The notes under the pieces: model-generated
What the model was told of the DNA's origin: nothing
The model's input: the letters and a program-made list of their open reading frames with translations, nothing else
The model's database searches: none
Shown here: one piece after another, positions 1 through 7,982 of the stretch
Layout of the letters: each line of letters starts with the position of its first letter
How positions within the stretch are numbered: the first letter of the stretch is position 1
Origin: Lachnospiraceae bacterium
Lineage (GTDB): Bacteria; Bacillota; Clostridia; Lachnospirales; Lachnospiraceae
Direction of reading: 5' to 3'
Length of the DNA: 57,299 nt
Assembly: GCA_017444015.1 (NCBI GenBank)
Contig: JAFSXN010000109.1
Coordinates: forward strand, 1-57,299
Translations under genes and position numbers: made by a program

Positions 1-186
1 CCCATCACCATGGAGCGGATGGATGAGGCGGCAGAGGAAGCCATAAAGCAGATAGACGACAGAAACTACGCGGATGCGCTTCTGGAAGAAGGCTATGGAA
101 ATATCGGCCGGTACGGGATATCGTTCTTTAAAAAGAGGTGCCGGGTACATTATAAGGACGGGTATTGTGAACAATATGGTCACTAA
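1..186 (+). CDS. AAA-ATPase-like/PD-(D/E)XK family protein, C-terminal end (partial)
   Basis: The reading frame is open from base 1 and ends at TAA 184-186, so only the last 61 residues are present. The stretch with EEAIKQID, then DRNYADAL and later GRYGISFF matches the C-terminal end of the PD-(D/E)XK nuclease-like domain (PF08011, formerly DUF1703) that follows an AAA-ATPase-like domain in this family. It resembles the end of the next gene, with which it converges tail to tail across a 13-base gap. The function of the family is not settled; it is often seen in accessory regions of Clostridia and Bacteroidia genomes. The family call is fairly safe, while the remaining protein lies outside the window. 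Confidence 0.7.
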   Translation, partial: PITMERMDEAAEEAIKQIDDRNYADALLEEGYGNIGRYGISFFKKRCRVHYKDGYCEQYGH

Positions 187-199
187 GAAGCTGCAGCTA

Positions 200-1903
200 T
201 TACCCCATCCCGATTAGACATTCACTCCCGCGGAAAGCAAAACCATACTTATAGATACGCTCCGCGGGGATGCCGCGGGCGAGGAGATCAGCGTCATAGC
301 GCTTGTCCTCGATCTGTTTGAGGGCATTTGCTATGGTGTCAGACAGCTCTTTCTCACCATCCTCGGAATCCATGACCTTAAACTCCAGGATTACGGCTAC
401 GTCCTTCGCATCTTTCGGTTCCATTACCACGTCATAGCGTCCAAAGCCGCTTTCCCGGTTGGATTTGATCACATAATCGCTTGCCTTGTCTACCATCAGA
501 CCGAGGACAAAGCCGTGGTAGAAGCGTTCCGGCTCTCGCTCAGAAGGATGCGTTCCCGTATCGAAGCTGCTGAAGGTATCCCGGGCAATGCGCGTCATAT
601 AGTTATTCATATCCCTTACATTACCGGACAGCATACAGCGGATGAACTCCGGATAATTGTTTTCTGCCTTTTTAAACCAGCCGCGGATCAGCTTACTGAA
701 CATAAGCCTTGTCTCATAGTTTGTGATCGCGATAACGTGGGACAGTGTTCGTTCCAACCCATCCTTCTTGATCAGAGTATCTGTGATCTTTAAGTATCCG
801 GATGCGACCAGCAGGCTCCAGACAGCCTCCTGATTTCCCTTCAGATCGGAAAAGACGATCTGCTCGTCGATCACGGTCTTCAGGGAATTCCCTTTCAGAA
901 GCTCCTCAAAATCCTCTTTGAGTCCCGGCGAACCGGTACGGATCAGTTCGGAAACCAAGCCGTTCCCGCTGGTATCCGCCCACCAGGTATCGAGCTTCCC
1001 GTTTTCCAGGAAGGAGGTAACGGACCAGGGGTTATAGATATCCCTGACGCTGCCAAAGATAAAACCGTCGTACCAATATTTTACTTCTTCCTTGAGCGAG
1101 GGATCAAAGCCCTGCGCATCCATAGCGGCAAAGACCTCTTCTTCCGTAAAGCCGAAGGATGTCCTGTATTTTTCGGTGGTTGTTGTAACCACCGTAAGGT
1201 TGTTCAGATCGGAGAAGATGGATTCCTTACTTACGCGGGTAATTCCAGTCATTACCGCTCTGCCGAGATGAGGGTTAGTTTTGAAGGTATTATTGAAGAG
1301 TACCCGTATATATTGTACCAGATCATCCCAGTAGCCGAACATCCATGCCTCCTGCATGGGGGTATCGTATTCATCTAATAAAATGATGGGTTTTTTGCCA
1401 TAATGACGCTCCAGAAGATCACATAAGGTATTTAAGGAAAACATTGCTGTCACTGTGTCCATTTCGCCGGATACAGCATCGAAGTTTTCTTTTTCCCTGG
1501 GAGTCAAATTATTGTAGTCAAGGACATCCCGAAATTCATCGTATTTGTTCGTGATCAGCCGGTTGATTGCCTTTCTCGTTTCATCAAAGCTCTTATTTTT
1601 TATTCCCGCAAACGACAGAAAGATAACCGGCCACTGTCCCTGCTCAGCGCGAAGCTCCTCGTCCTGCCATACTTCAAGATCCCCGAAAAGTTCCTCCCCG
1701 CGCCCTGCATACTTATTGGAAAAGAAGCATTCCAACATACTCATATTCAGCGTTTTTCCAAAGCGCCGAGGGCGGGTAATGAGGGTAACGTCGGCCTGAT
1801 GTTCCCACCACTCCTTAATAAAGCAAGTTTTATCAATATAAAAACAATCCCTTTCTCTAAGCTTTCCAAAATCCTGTGCTCCGATGGATATAGTCCTTTT
1901 CAT
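200..1903 (-). CDS. AAA-ATPase-like / PD-(D/E)XK nuclease-like fusion protein
   Basis: This 567-residue protein joins an N-terminal AAA-ATPase-like domain (PF09820) to a C-terminal PD-(D/E)XK nuclease-like domain (PF08011). Visible motifs are the family's P-loop RPRRFGKT about 45 residues in, a Walker B IILLDEYDT in the middle, and near the C-terminus GRYDVVM followed by VILEFKV, which fits the nuclease core. The start is placed at the ATG at 1903 because GGGAGA lies about 6 bases upstream; an in-frame ATG at 1942 would add 13 residues that do not look conserved. Length and domain order are normal for the family. It is transcribed away from the CIS locus and is probably not part of it. Role unknown. 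Confidence 0.85.
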   Translation of the reverse strand: MKRTISIGAQDFGKLRERDCFYIDKTCFIKEWWEHQADVTLITRPRRFGKTLNMSMLECFFSNKYAGRGEELFGDLEVWQDEELRAEQGQWPVIFLSFAGIKNKSFDETRKAINRLITNKYDEFRDVLDYNNLTPREKENFDAVSGEMDTVTAMFSLNTLCDLLERHYGKKPIILLDEYDTPMQEAWMFGYWDDLVQYIRVLFNNTFKTNPHLGRAVMTGITRVSKESIFSDLNNLTVVTTTTEKYRTSFGFTEEEVFAAMDAQGFDPSLKEEVKYWYDGFIFGSVRDIYNPWSVTSFLENGKLDTWWADTSGNGLVSELIRTGSPGLKEDFEELLKGNSLKTVIDEQIVFSDLKGNQEAVWSLLVASGYLKITDTLIKKDGLERTLSHVIAITNYETRLMFSKLIRGWFKKAENNYPEFIRCMLSGNVRDMNNYMTRIARDTFSSFDTGTHPSEREPERFYHGFVLGLMVDKASDYVIKSNRESGFGRYDVVMEPKDAKDVAVILEFKVMDSEDGEKELSDTIANALKQIEDKRYDADLLARGIPAERIYKYGFAFRGSECLIGMG

Positions 1904-2016
1904 AACCGTCTCCCTTATTCCGATCCCTTTCCGGCTGCTCATTCTATCCTGACATTATTGATTTTACTATGTTTTTCAAGGGTTTTCAACACTTATGGAG
2001 TTCAGAACGGCGGAAA

Positions 2017-2062
2017 GTGACAGTGCTTTGTCAACGTTTTGTCAACGTCGGTGTGATAGAAT
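2017..2062 (+). promoter_or_regulatory. Candidate upstream promoter/operator P0
   Basis: GTGACAGTGCTTTG begins at 2017 and TGTGATAGAAT at 2052-2062 reads as an extended -10 (TGTGA followed by TAGAAT). The same two elements, with different spacing, occur at the better promoter at 2207-2239 and at 48173-48206. There is no good -35 hexamer. It may be a second weak start, or only a regulator site for the downstream promoter. Confidence 0.35.
2027..2048. repeat. Perfect 11-bp tandem direct repeat
   Basis: TTTGTCAACGT occurs twice head to tail with no gap, at 2027-2037 and 2038-2048. The 11-base period places both copies on the same face of the helix, immediately upstream of the candidate -10 at 2057. 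This geometry suits binding of two regulator subunits, but no known operator is recognised. Confidence 0.5.
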
Positions 2063-2206
2063 TACTCTGAACAGGTATGGAAGAGAATAAGAGGATAGAA
2101 TGGGTTTTCAGGATTTATCGCGACTCCCCCGTTTTGCTGATACAGAAGCGGTTCGGAGGGGTGGTGACGCACGGAAAAATCTGATAGCTGCGTTCGGATA
2201 GTGATT

Positions 2207-2239
2207 TGTGACAGTGCTGTGATGGGCCTGTGCTATAAT
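2207..2239 (+). promoter_or_regulatory. Main candidate promoter P1 of the CIS locus, with three phased TGTGA boxes
   Basis: A consensus extended -10, TGCTATAAT, ends at 2239, 58 bases before the start codon at 2298. TGTGA-type boxes lie at 2207, 2218 and 2229 (the last is TGTGC), exactly 11 bases apart, and the last merges with the -10. At 17-base spacing the -35 position reads ACAGTG, which is poor, so activator dependence is plausible. The segment GTGACAGTGCTGTGATG is nearly identical at 48174-48190. The next 48 kb contain genes on the plus strand only, with short gaps and no clear terminator, so this promoter may serve most of the locus. Confidence 0.65.
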
Positions 2240-2297
2240 GCACTATGGATTATAAGGCGACATACAACATATAGATATTTGATTAAAGGAGAAGCAC

Positions 2298-5200
2298 ATG
2301 ATAAGGGACAAATGGAATAAGCTAAGCAAGCTCAGAAAAAGGATTTTCGCGGGGGCGTTAGCGGTAGCGGTTCTTAGCACCAGCTTTAATATCGGAAGCT
2401 TTGTCGTAAACGCGGATACCGAAAGCGGGAGGGTCATCACCGAATTTATGCCGCTTCCGGAGGAGATCCTTTATCAGGAGCTTCCCATAGGGGGAGAGGA
2501 ATCGGATATTACCTTCCCCGGAGAATTGGACGTTGAAATCTATACGGAAACCATAAAGGAAAGGGAGGAAGACGAGCCGATCGAGGAGCTGCCTGTACCG
2601 GAGCCGGAAATTACCGGGGTTCCGACAGAGACGCCCGTGGAGCCCGAGATAACCGATACGCCGACGGAAACGCCACAGGAGCCCGCCGCAGAGGACGGGA
2701 CAGAAGACATTTCGGGCGCTGAGGAAAACGGAGAACAAGGGGCTGTACAGGAGCCTGCGCCTGGGGAGGAGCAGACGGAATCCCCTGCAGAGCCTTCTAC
2801 AGAGGAAACCGCGGGAGACAATTCCGGCGAGAGCGAACAGATCGCAGAGGAGCCTTCCGACGAGCCATCCCAGAGCAGTGAGTCTTCTACGGAGAGTACG
2901 CCCTCCGCTGAAGGGGAGTCCGGCGGAAATGAGCCCTCGGAGTCAGCCGGAGAGAGCGGAGATATCTCCGGGAAGCTTTCCCTGAGGGAACTTGCCCATA
3001 GCTTTGGTTCTCTTTTCATAACGGAGGTTTACGCGGAGGATCTCTCTATAGAGGATAGCGACTCTACAGAGGATAGCGGCTCGGCAGAGGATAGCGGCTC
3101 GGCAGAGGATAGCGCCTTCGGCGACGACACCGATTCTGGCAACGATAGCGGCTTACGCGAGGATACCGGCTCCGGCGACGATACCGGTTTTTTAGAAGGA
3201 GACAACGGAGCTTCTGATAACTCCGGGGATTCTCATGAGGATACAGAGGAAGAGACAGAGATTGTCTCGGAGAACGAGCATAAGACCCTGACGGGGGTAA
3301 CATGGAGATTAGATCCGGATCGCAGCGCCTACGGCTCGGTATTTCAGGCGGCGGTAGAGGGAGACGTATTCGTATACGTTCCCGATCTCTCTGAGTACGG
3401 CCTGGAGGTCGAGGCGGAGCTGCCGCAGATACGGGTTACCATCGTTGCGGGAGAGCCGGAAGAGGAAACGGTCAGCGGAAACGAGATCCCCGTATCCTTC
3501 AGCCAGTTTGCGGTTATCGACGGCGTTAAGGTTACGGTTGAGGCGCCCGAGGGAGTATTCCCGGAGGGAGCCTATATTCGCGTGCGCGCCAGCGATAACA
3601 TGGAGCAGATCGAGAGAGTCATCCGGGAGGACAAGGGCCTTTCCGACGAAGAGAGCGAAGGGGAAGGCGCACAGGGGCTTAAGCTCTATGCCTTTGATAT
3701 AACGATCCTTTCCGAGGACGGAGAGGAGCTGCAGCCCAATACGGAACACGGAGAGGCAAGGATCACCATGTCCGGGATCGACGCGCTTTCCGAGGGCGGA
3801 AGCGATACAGACTTCACGATCTACCACTTCGAGGATGATTTAAGCAGTGCCGAGGCTCTTCCTACCGAGATAGACGCAGGCGAAGGCGCAGCCTCCGCCC
3901 CTGCGGCAAGCTTTTCCACCTACGTGGCAGCGCTTGGCAGCAGCGGAACGTTTGTGCCGGTGACGGGGATCACGGTTACGCCGGAGATAGGGCTTTATGA
4001 TAATAAAAGACGTATTTTAGTAAATTATAAACAGGAATATCAAAGAAAAGGCAATACAGTTTTTGGTCACACCTTTTCTGTTGTACCTGATGATGCGTCT
4101 GTAAATAAAATAACTATGATTCTTAACCCCGGGGGAGGGTCACATGAATATACTATATATGATGGGGCGGCATTTAGTATTGATAGTACAGTTCATGGGG
4201 GCGGAGATATTTCTATGAAGGTTTTTGTACAGGGTGGTGGAGCAGGTGGTGAAGATTTTCCCTTTAATGGAACTGGAGCAGATGAATGGGGGCAAATTGA
4301 TATATATGTTGTGTCAGCCGAGAGCCCAGTTTTAACTGTAGGAGGACACGAGTACGTTTCTTTACAGAATAATAAAAAAATAGCTATTTTCACGGATAAG
4401 GATGTTAATTTCGCACTTGAATACGATCCTAACAGTATAGTCAGTGCGGAGTATCGCTTTTCAAAAAATTTTTATGATCAGAGTGATTGGGGTTTCTGGG
4501 AAAATGGATTAAAGTTTGAGACGAATCCGGTGTCTTACAATTACGAGGCAGGGGGCATTGTTAGTGCGGCCGAAGTGGATCAAAAGCAGCCCATTTATAT
4601 TTATGTAATGTACAAAAATGGAAATGAGACACATTATATTTCCTCAGAGGGAATTTGGATTGATACGGAAGATCCCTGGGTGGATAGTATGAAGATCGAG
4701 AATAATAACCTTGAGATAAATCTTCATGATGGGGAAAGCGGATTGGCGGCGTACTATGTATACGGAGTTACGAATGGTACTCCGGCAATAGATGATCCTG
4801 AAACAGTTATTGAGGAGGGGGAGAAGTATGAGGTTAAAGGTGGAGAACCTGATAGTAATGGAAGAATTTCAATCTCTTCTGAGAAAAAAGAAGAAATAGA
4901 TAATAATAAAACCTATTATGTAGTATGCGTAGATCGAGCGGGGAATCCGAGTCAGGTCGCGTCCTGCGGAAGTGATGAGTCAATTACGGGTACATTGAAG
5001 GTTGAAGCTATTAAGAAGAAAGAGGGAGAGACAGAAGAGTCTTACACGTTTCAAAACTTGAACTCGGAAGAGAATAAAGAGCTGGGTGATGCGGATAGCA
5101 ATTCGACAATTACCATAAGCTCTGAGTGGGCTGACTATAAGGCGTCCTATTATATTTCCAAAGATTTTTATGAGTCGGATACAAAATTGGAGGAAGCCGC

Positions 5201-7901
5201 TGTTACATGGAATCAGCTTGAAGACGAAAAAAAAGGAACGCCTTTGAAGCTTCTGGATCTGACCGGCGTAGAGGATGGGGAGCTGTATGTCTATGCAAAG
5301 ATTTCCGCAGCAGACGACGAAACGCAGACCGCTTATATTTCTTCCGGGAAAATACGTGTTGACAGGAAGGGTCCGGAAATATCAGAATTTAACGTTAAAA
5401 TGGACGGTACTAAGGCGACGGTAACAATCGAGGCGACGGATGCGTTAAGCGGGATCGACGGCTATTATGTGAAAGCGGTAGAAAAAGGCGGTACCGCGCC
5501 GACGGCAGAAGCGCTGAAGGCAGGTGAAAAATATGATAAAGGAGAAATCACGTTAGAAGGTCTGGCCGTGGGAAAGACCTATGATATCTATGCAATCGTA
5601 ATGGATGCCATGGGAAATACCAGCGACATTGCGAAGTGTGATACCAGAGGCACTATTTCCGGAGAGTTTACAATCGAAGGCTATGATACATACACAATTT
5701 TACGGGCCTCGGATGATTCTGAAAAGCCTACGAATCAGCTAAAAACTATTACGATCAAAGGAAGCAACGCAGAAAAGGTTCTCTACTATATCGCCGATAA
5801 GTTTTATGCTTCTACGACGGAGCTTGAAAGCATCGCAAAGGAGAAATGGGCGGCCTATAATCCGGGAACCGACGGAACGAATAAGCCAAAGCTTTTGGAA
5901 AATCAGAAAAACTATGTCTATGTCAAGCTGACGTCCTCGGAGGAAAGCATCGAGCCTGTCTATCTTTCCTCTAAGGGGATCATCGTAGATACGAAGGCTC
6001 CTACAGTTTCGGAGTTTTCCGCAAGCGTAGACGGGACAAGCGCAACGGTTACGATCAAGGCGACGGATGAGTTAAGCGGGATCGACAGCTACTACGCCAT
6101 GGCGGTAAAGACCGGAAGTACGGTGCCGACAGAGGAAGAGGTAAAGACGAAGGGAACAAAGAGCGCCTCCGGGACAATCACGCTCAGCGGCCTGACCGAG
6201 GGTACCGCTTATGATATTTACACGGTAGTTACCGATAAGGTCGGAAATACAAGCGACCTTCAGACGACCACCTCCGGAGGAGCGATCACCGGAAAAATCA
6301 GCGTTATGGGGCATAACTATACGGCCTTGCAGGGAAAGGATGTCATCGACGACTATTCAAAGACCCAGAAGGAGATTACGATCTCTGTAACAAAGGGCGC
6401 GGAGCTCACAGGCAGTATCCAGTATTTTATTACGGATAAGTTCTATGCCTCCTCGACGGAGCTTGAGAAGGACGCGTCGGGGAAATGGGCGATCTATAAC
6501 AGCAAGAGCAAGCCGGCCCTGAAACAGAACATGAAGAATTATATCTACGTAAAGCTCGTTCCGAAAAATGCTTCGGAGAAGAGTGTCTATCTTTCCTCCA
6601 GGGCGATCTGGGAGGACGAGAAGCCGCCGAAGGTAAACAGCGTAAACGCCACGCCGAAGGATACGAGCGCGAATATTACCGTTTCGGGAAGCGATGGCGA
6701 GAGCGGACTTAAGAAGTATTATGTACTGATCAAAAAAGACGGGGAATCGGCTCCGAAGGCCGACGACATAAAGAGCAGCGGAAAATCTACGGAGGACGGG
6801 CAGATTACCTTAGACGGCCTGACGCCCTCGACCGCCTATATGGTTTACGCTGTAGCGGAGGATAAAGCAGGAAACCTGAGCGCGGTCGGAAAGAGCAAGC
6901 TTACGACGAAAAAGGGCACGGCGACTCCGACACCGGCAGCTTCTGCCGCGGCAGCGGGAGGCGGCGCGGGGGCCGCAGGTGCCGCCGGGGCAGGAAGCGG
7001 AAGCGGTACAGGAGCGGCCGGAAGCGGTACAGGAGCGGATGGAACCGGAAGCAGCAATATCGCTGACCGGATTGCCATGGCGGGAAGCGGGGCGGAAGGC
7101 GCCCTCGGGACAGAGGACGACGGAAAATCTGTCCGGGATAAGGTACCCTTTATCCTCGATGCTACCGACGGGATTACCATAGGAAGGCAGCTCACCAGCG
7201 GCTGGGACCGCGTTACGAAGATTACGGCGGAAGCGAAAGCGCCTGCGGAGATCGTTGTCGATATGAACGGGGGAACCGTAATTCCCGAGCTTATGTTCCA
7301 CGATATCTCCGATCGGGATATGACCGTCTATTTCGTTATGGACGACCGGGTGACCTGGGTCGTAAACGGGATGTCCTTTACACAGGAGTCCGTAAAGGAT
7401 ACAGATATGAGGGTAAGAGAGGATACAAGAAACATCCCCGCCCAGAAGATCAACGAGATCGCGGACGTCTATCCGCATATCGATCTGTCCTTAGCCCATG
7501 ACGGCGACTTCGGCTTTACGGCGATTTTACGGCTGAACACAGGGAAATCCAACAGCGGGATGTACGCGAACCTCTACTATTACGATGAGGATAAAAAGGA
7601 GCTTTTGTATGTCAACGCGAGCCGGATAGACGGAAACGGATATGCCGTCTTTGATTTCCTGCATGCTTCTGATTATACCGTAATTATCCGGGGAGATGAT
7701 ATGGCGGGGAGAACGGTCCTTAAGGACAGTGCGGCTTCGGATCCGGACAGCGGCTATATCGCGCCGCAGACCATTAACAGCAGACATAATAACAGGCTCT
7801 GGCTGGTTCTGGTATCGCTCCTTAGCGTCCTGTTATGCTTTGTCATCATGGTAGCGCCGGATGAAAGAAAGAATAACCGGTATGTCAGACGAAGCCGTTA
7901 G
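2298..7901 (+). CDS. Large secreted, membrane-anchored repeat protein with Fn3/Ig-like domains
   Basis: This 1867-residue protein has a signal peptide (basic start, hydrophobic segment about residues 16-36, likely cleavage after VNA near residue 39) and a C-terminal membrane segment (about 1832-1853) ending in a basic tail. It is therefore probably cell-surface exposed with a single C-terminal anchor and no LPXTG signal. Residues 40-330 are acidic and Pro/Ser/Thr-rich, including hexapeptide repeats at about 252-299. From about 790 a module recurs near residues 790, 1021, 1231 and 1438. It begins with D-x-x-x-P-x-V, continues with SGIDxYY and ends with DxxGNxS, as in Fn3/Big-type domains. The modules alternate with a second unit containing KFYxSxTxLE. 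An Ala/Gly-rich linker (about 1548-1588) precedes the last globular part. RBS AAAGGAG precedes ATG 2298. It could be a surface stalk, adhesin or docking scaffold for the injection system; that role is inferred from position only. Confidence 0.8.
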   Translation: MIRDKWNKLSKLRKRIFAGALAVAVLSTSFNIGSFVVNADTESGRVITEFMPLPEEILYQELPIGGEESDITFPGELDVEIYTETIKEREEDEPIEELPVPEPEITGVPTETPVEPEITDTPTETPQEPAAEDGTEDISGAEENGEQGAVQEPAPGEEQTESPAEPSTEETAGDNSGESEQIAEEPSDEPSQSSESSTESTPSAEGESGGNEPSESAGESGDISGKLSLRELAHSFGSLFITEVYAEDLSIEDSDSTEDSGSAEDSGSAEDSAFGDDTDSGNDSGLREDTGSGDDTGFLEGDNGASDNSGDSHEDTEEETEIVSENEHKTLTGVTWRLDPDRSAYGSVFQAAVEGDVFVYVPDLSEYGLEVEAELPQIRVTIVAGEPEEETVSGNEIPVSFSQFAVIDGVKVTVEAPEGVFPEGAYIRVRASDNMEQIERVIREDKGLSDEESEGEGAQGLKLYAFDITILSEDGEELQPNTEHGEARITMSGIDALSEGGSDTDFTIYHFEDDLSSAEALPTEIDAGEGAASAPAASFSTYVAALGSSGTFVPVTGITVTPEIGLYDNKRRILVNYKQEYQRKGNTVFGHTFSVVPDDASVNKITMILNPGGGSHEYTIYDGAAFSIDSTVHGGGDISMKVFVQGGGAGGEDFPFNGTGADEWGQIDIYVVSAESPVLTVGGHEYVSLQNNKKIAIFTDKDVNFALEYDPNSIVSAEYRFSKNFYDQSDWGFWENGLKFETNPVSYNYEAGGIVSAAEVDQKQPIYIYVMYKNGNETHYISSEGIWIDTEDPWVDSMKIENNNLEINLHDGESGLAAYYVYGVTNGTPAIDDPETVIEEGEKYEVKGGEPDSNGRISISSEKKEEIDNNKTYYVVCVDRAGNPSQVASCGSDESITGTLKVEAIKKKEGETEESYTFQNLNSEENKELGDADSNSTITISSEWADYKASYYISKDFYESDTKLEEAAVTWNQLEDEKKGTPLKLLDLTGVEDGELYVYAKISAADDETQTAYISSGKIRVDRKGPEISEFNVKMDGTKATVTIEATDALSGIDGYYVKAVEKGGTAPTAEALKAGEKYDKGEITLEGLAVGKTYDIYAIVMDAMGNTSDIAKCDTRGTISGEFTIEGYDTYTILRASDDSEKPTNQLKTITIKGSNAEKVLYYIADKFYASTTELESIAKEKWAAYNPGTDGTNKPKLLENQKNYVYVKLTSSEESIEPVYLSSKGIIVDTKAPTVSEFSASVDGTSATVTIKATDELSGIDSYYAMAVKTGSTVPTEEEVKTKGTKSASGTITLSGLTEGTAYDIYTVVTDKVGNTSDLQTTTSGGAITGKISVMGHNYTALQGKDVIDDYSKTQKEITISVTKGAELTGSIQYFITDKFYASSTELEKDASGKWAIYNSKSKPALKQNMKNYIYVKLVPKNASEKSVYLSSRAIWEDEKPPKVNSVNATPKDTSANITVSGSDGESGLKKYYVLIKKDGESAPKADDIKSSGKSTEDGQITLDGLTPSTAYMVYAVAEDKAGNLSAVGKSKLTTKKGTATPTPAASAAAAGGGAGAAGAAGAGSGSGTGAAGSGTGADGTGSSNIADRIAMAGSGAEGALGTEDDGKSVRDKVPFILDATDGITIGRQLTSGWDRVTKITAEAKAPAEIVVDMNGGTVIPELMFHDISDRDMTVYFVMDDRVTWVVNGMSFTQESVKDTDMRVREDTRNIPAQKINEIADVYPHIDLSLAHDGDFGFTAILRLNTGKSNSGMYANLYYYDEDKKELLYVNASRIDGNGYAVFDFLHASDYTVIIRGDDMAGRTVLKDSAASDPDSGYIAPQTINSRHNNRLWLVLVSLLSVLLCFVIMVAPDERKNNRYVRRSR
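3051..3194 (+). repeat. 18-bp coding minisatellite (eight hexapeptide units)
   Basis: Eight consecutive 18-base units encode hexapeptides of the type (E/D/N)D(S/T)(G/D/A)-x-x, such as EDSGSA. Units two and three (3069-3086 and 3087-3104) are identical at DNA level and the later ones diverge. This is an acidic, flexible segment of the surface protein, likely to vary in length between strains by slippage. Confidence 0.8.
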
Positions 7902-7982
7902 TATAGTAATAAAGTAAACGTAAACACGCAAAATACGCCCGTTTAACACAGGGGAACAAAACGAAAAAGCAAGGAGCAGATT

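Larger units (their letters stand above)
1904..2297. other. Intergenic region between divergent units
   Basis: These 394 bases separate the minus-strand ATPase gene from the large plus-strand locus. I see no convincing gene here. The region holds two copies of the 9-mer GTGACAGTG (2017 and 2208), a perfect 11-base tandem repeat (2027-2048), and two extended -10-like boxes (TAGAAT 2057-2062 and TATAAT 2234-2239). It is the obvious place for control of the whole locus. The sequence at 2063-2205 shows nothing I can name. Confidence 0.6.

Noticed and set aside
3051-3194. CRISPR-like or noncoding repeat array
   Set aside because: The units are 18 bases, contiguous without spacers and in frame within an open reading frame, so this is a coding minisatellite.
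6810-7478. Antisense open frame of 222 codons
   Set aside because: It mirrors the Ala/Gly-rich linker and C-terminal part of the surface protein and shows no protein-like motif of its own.
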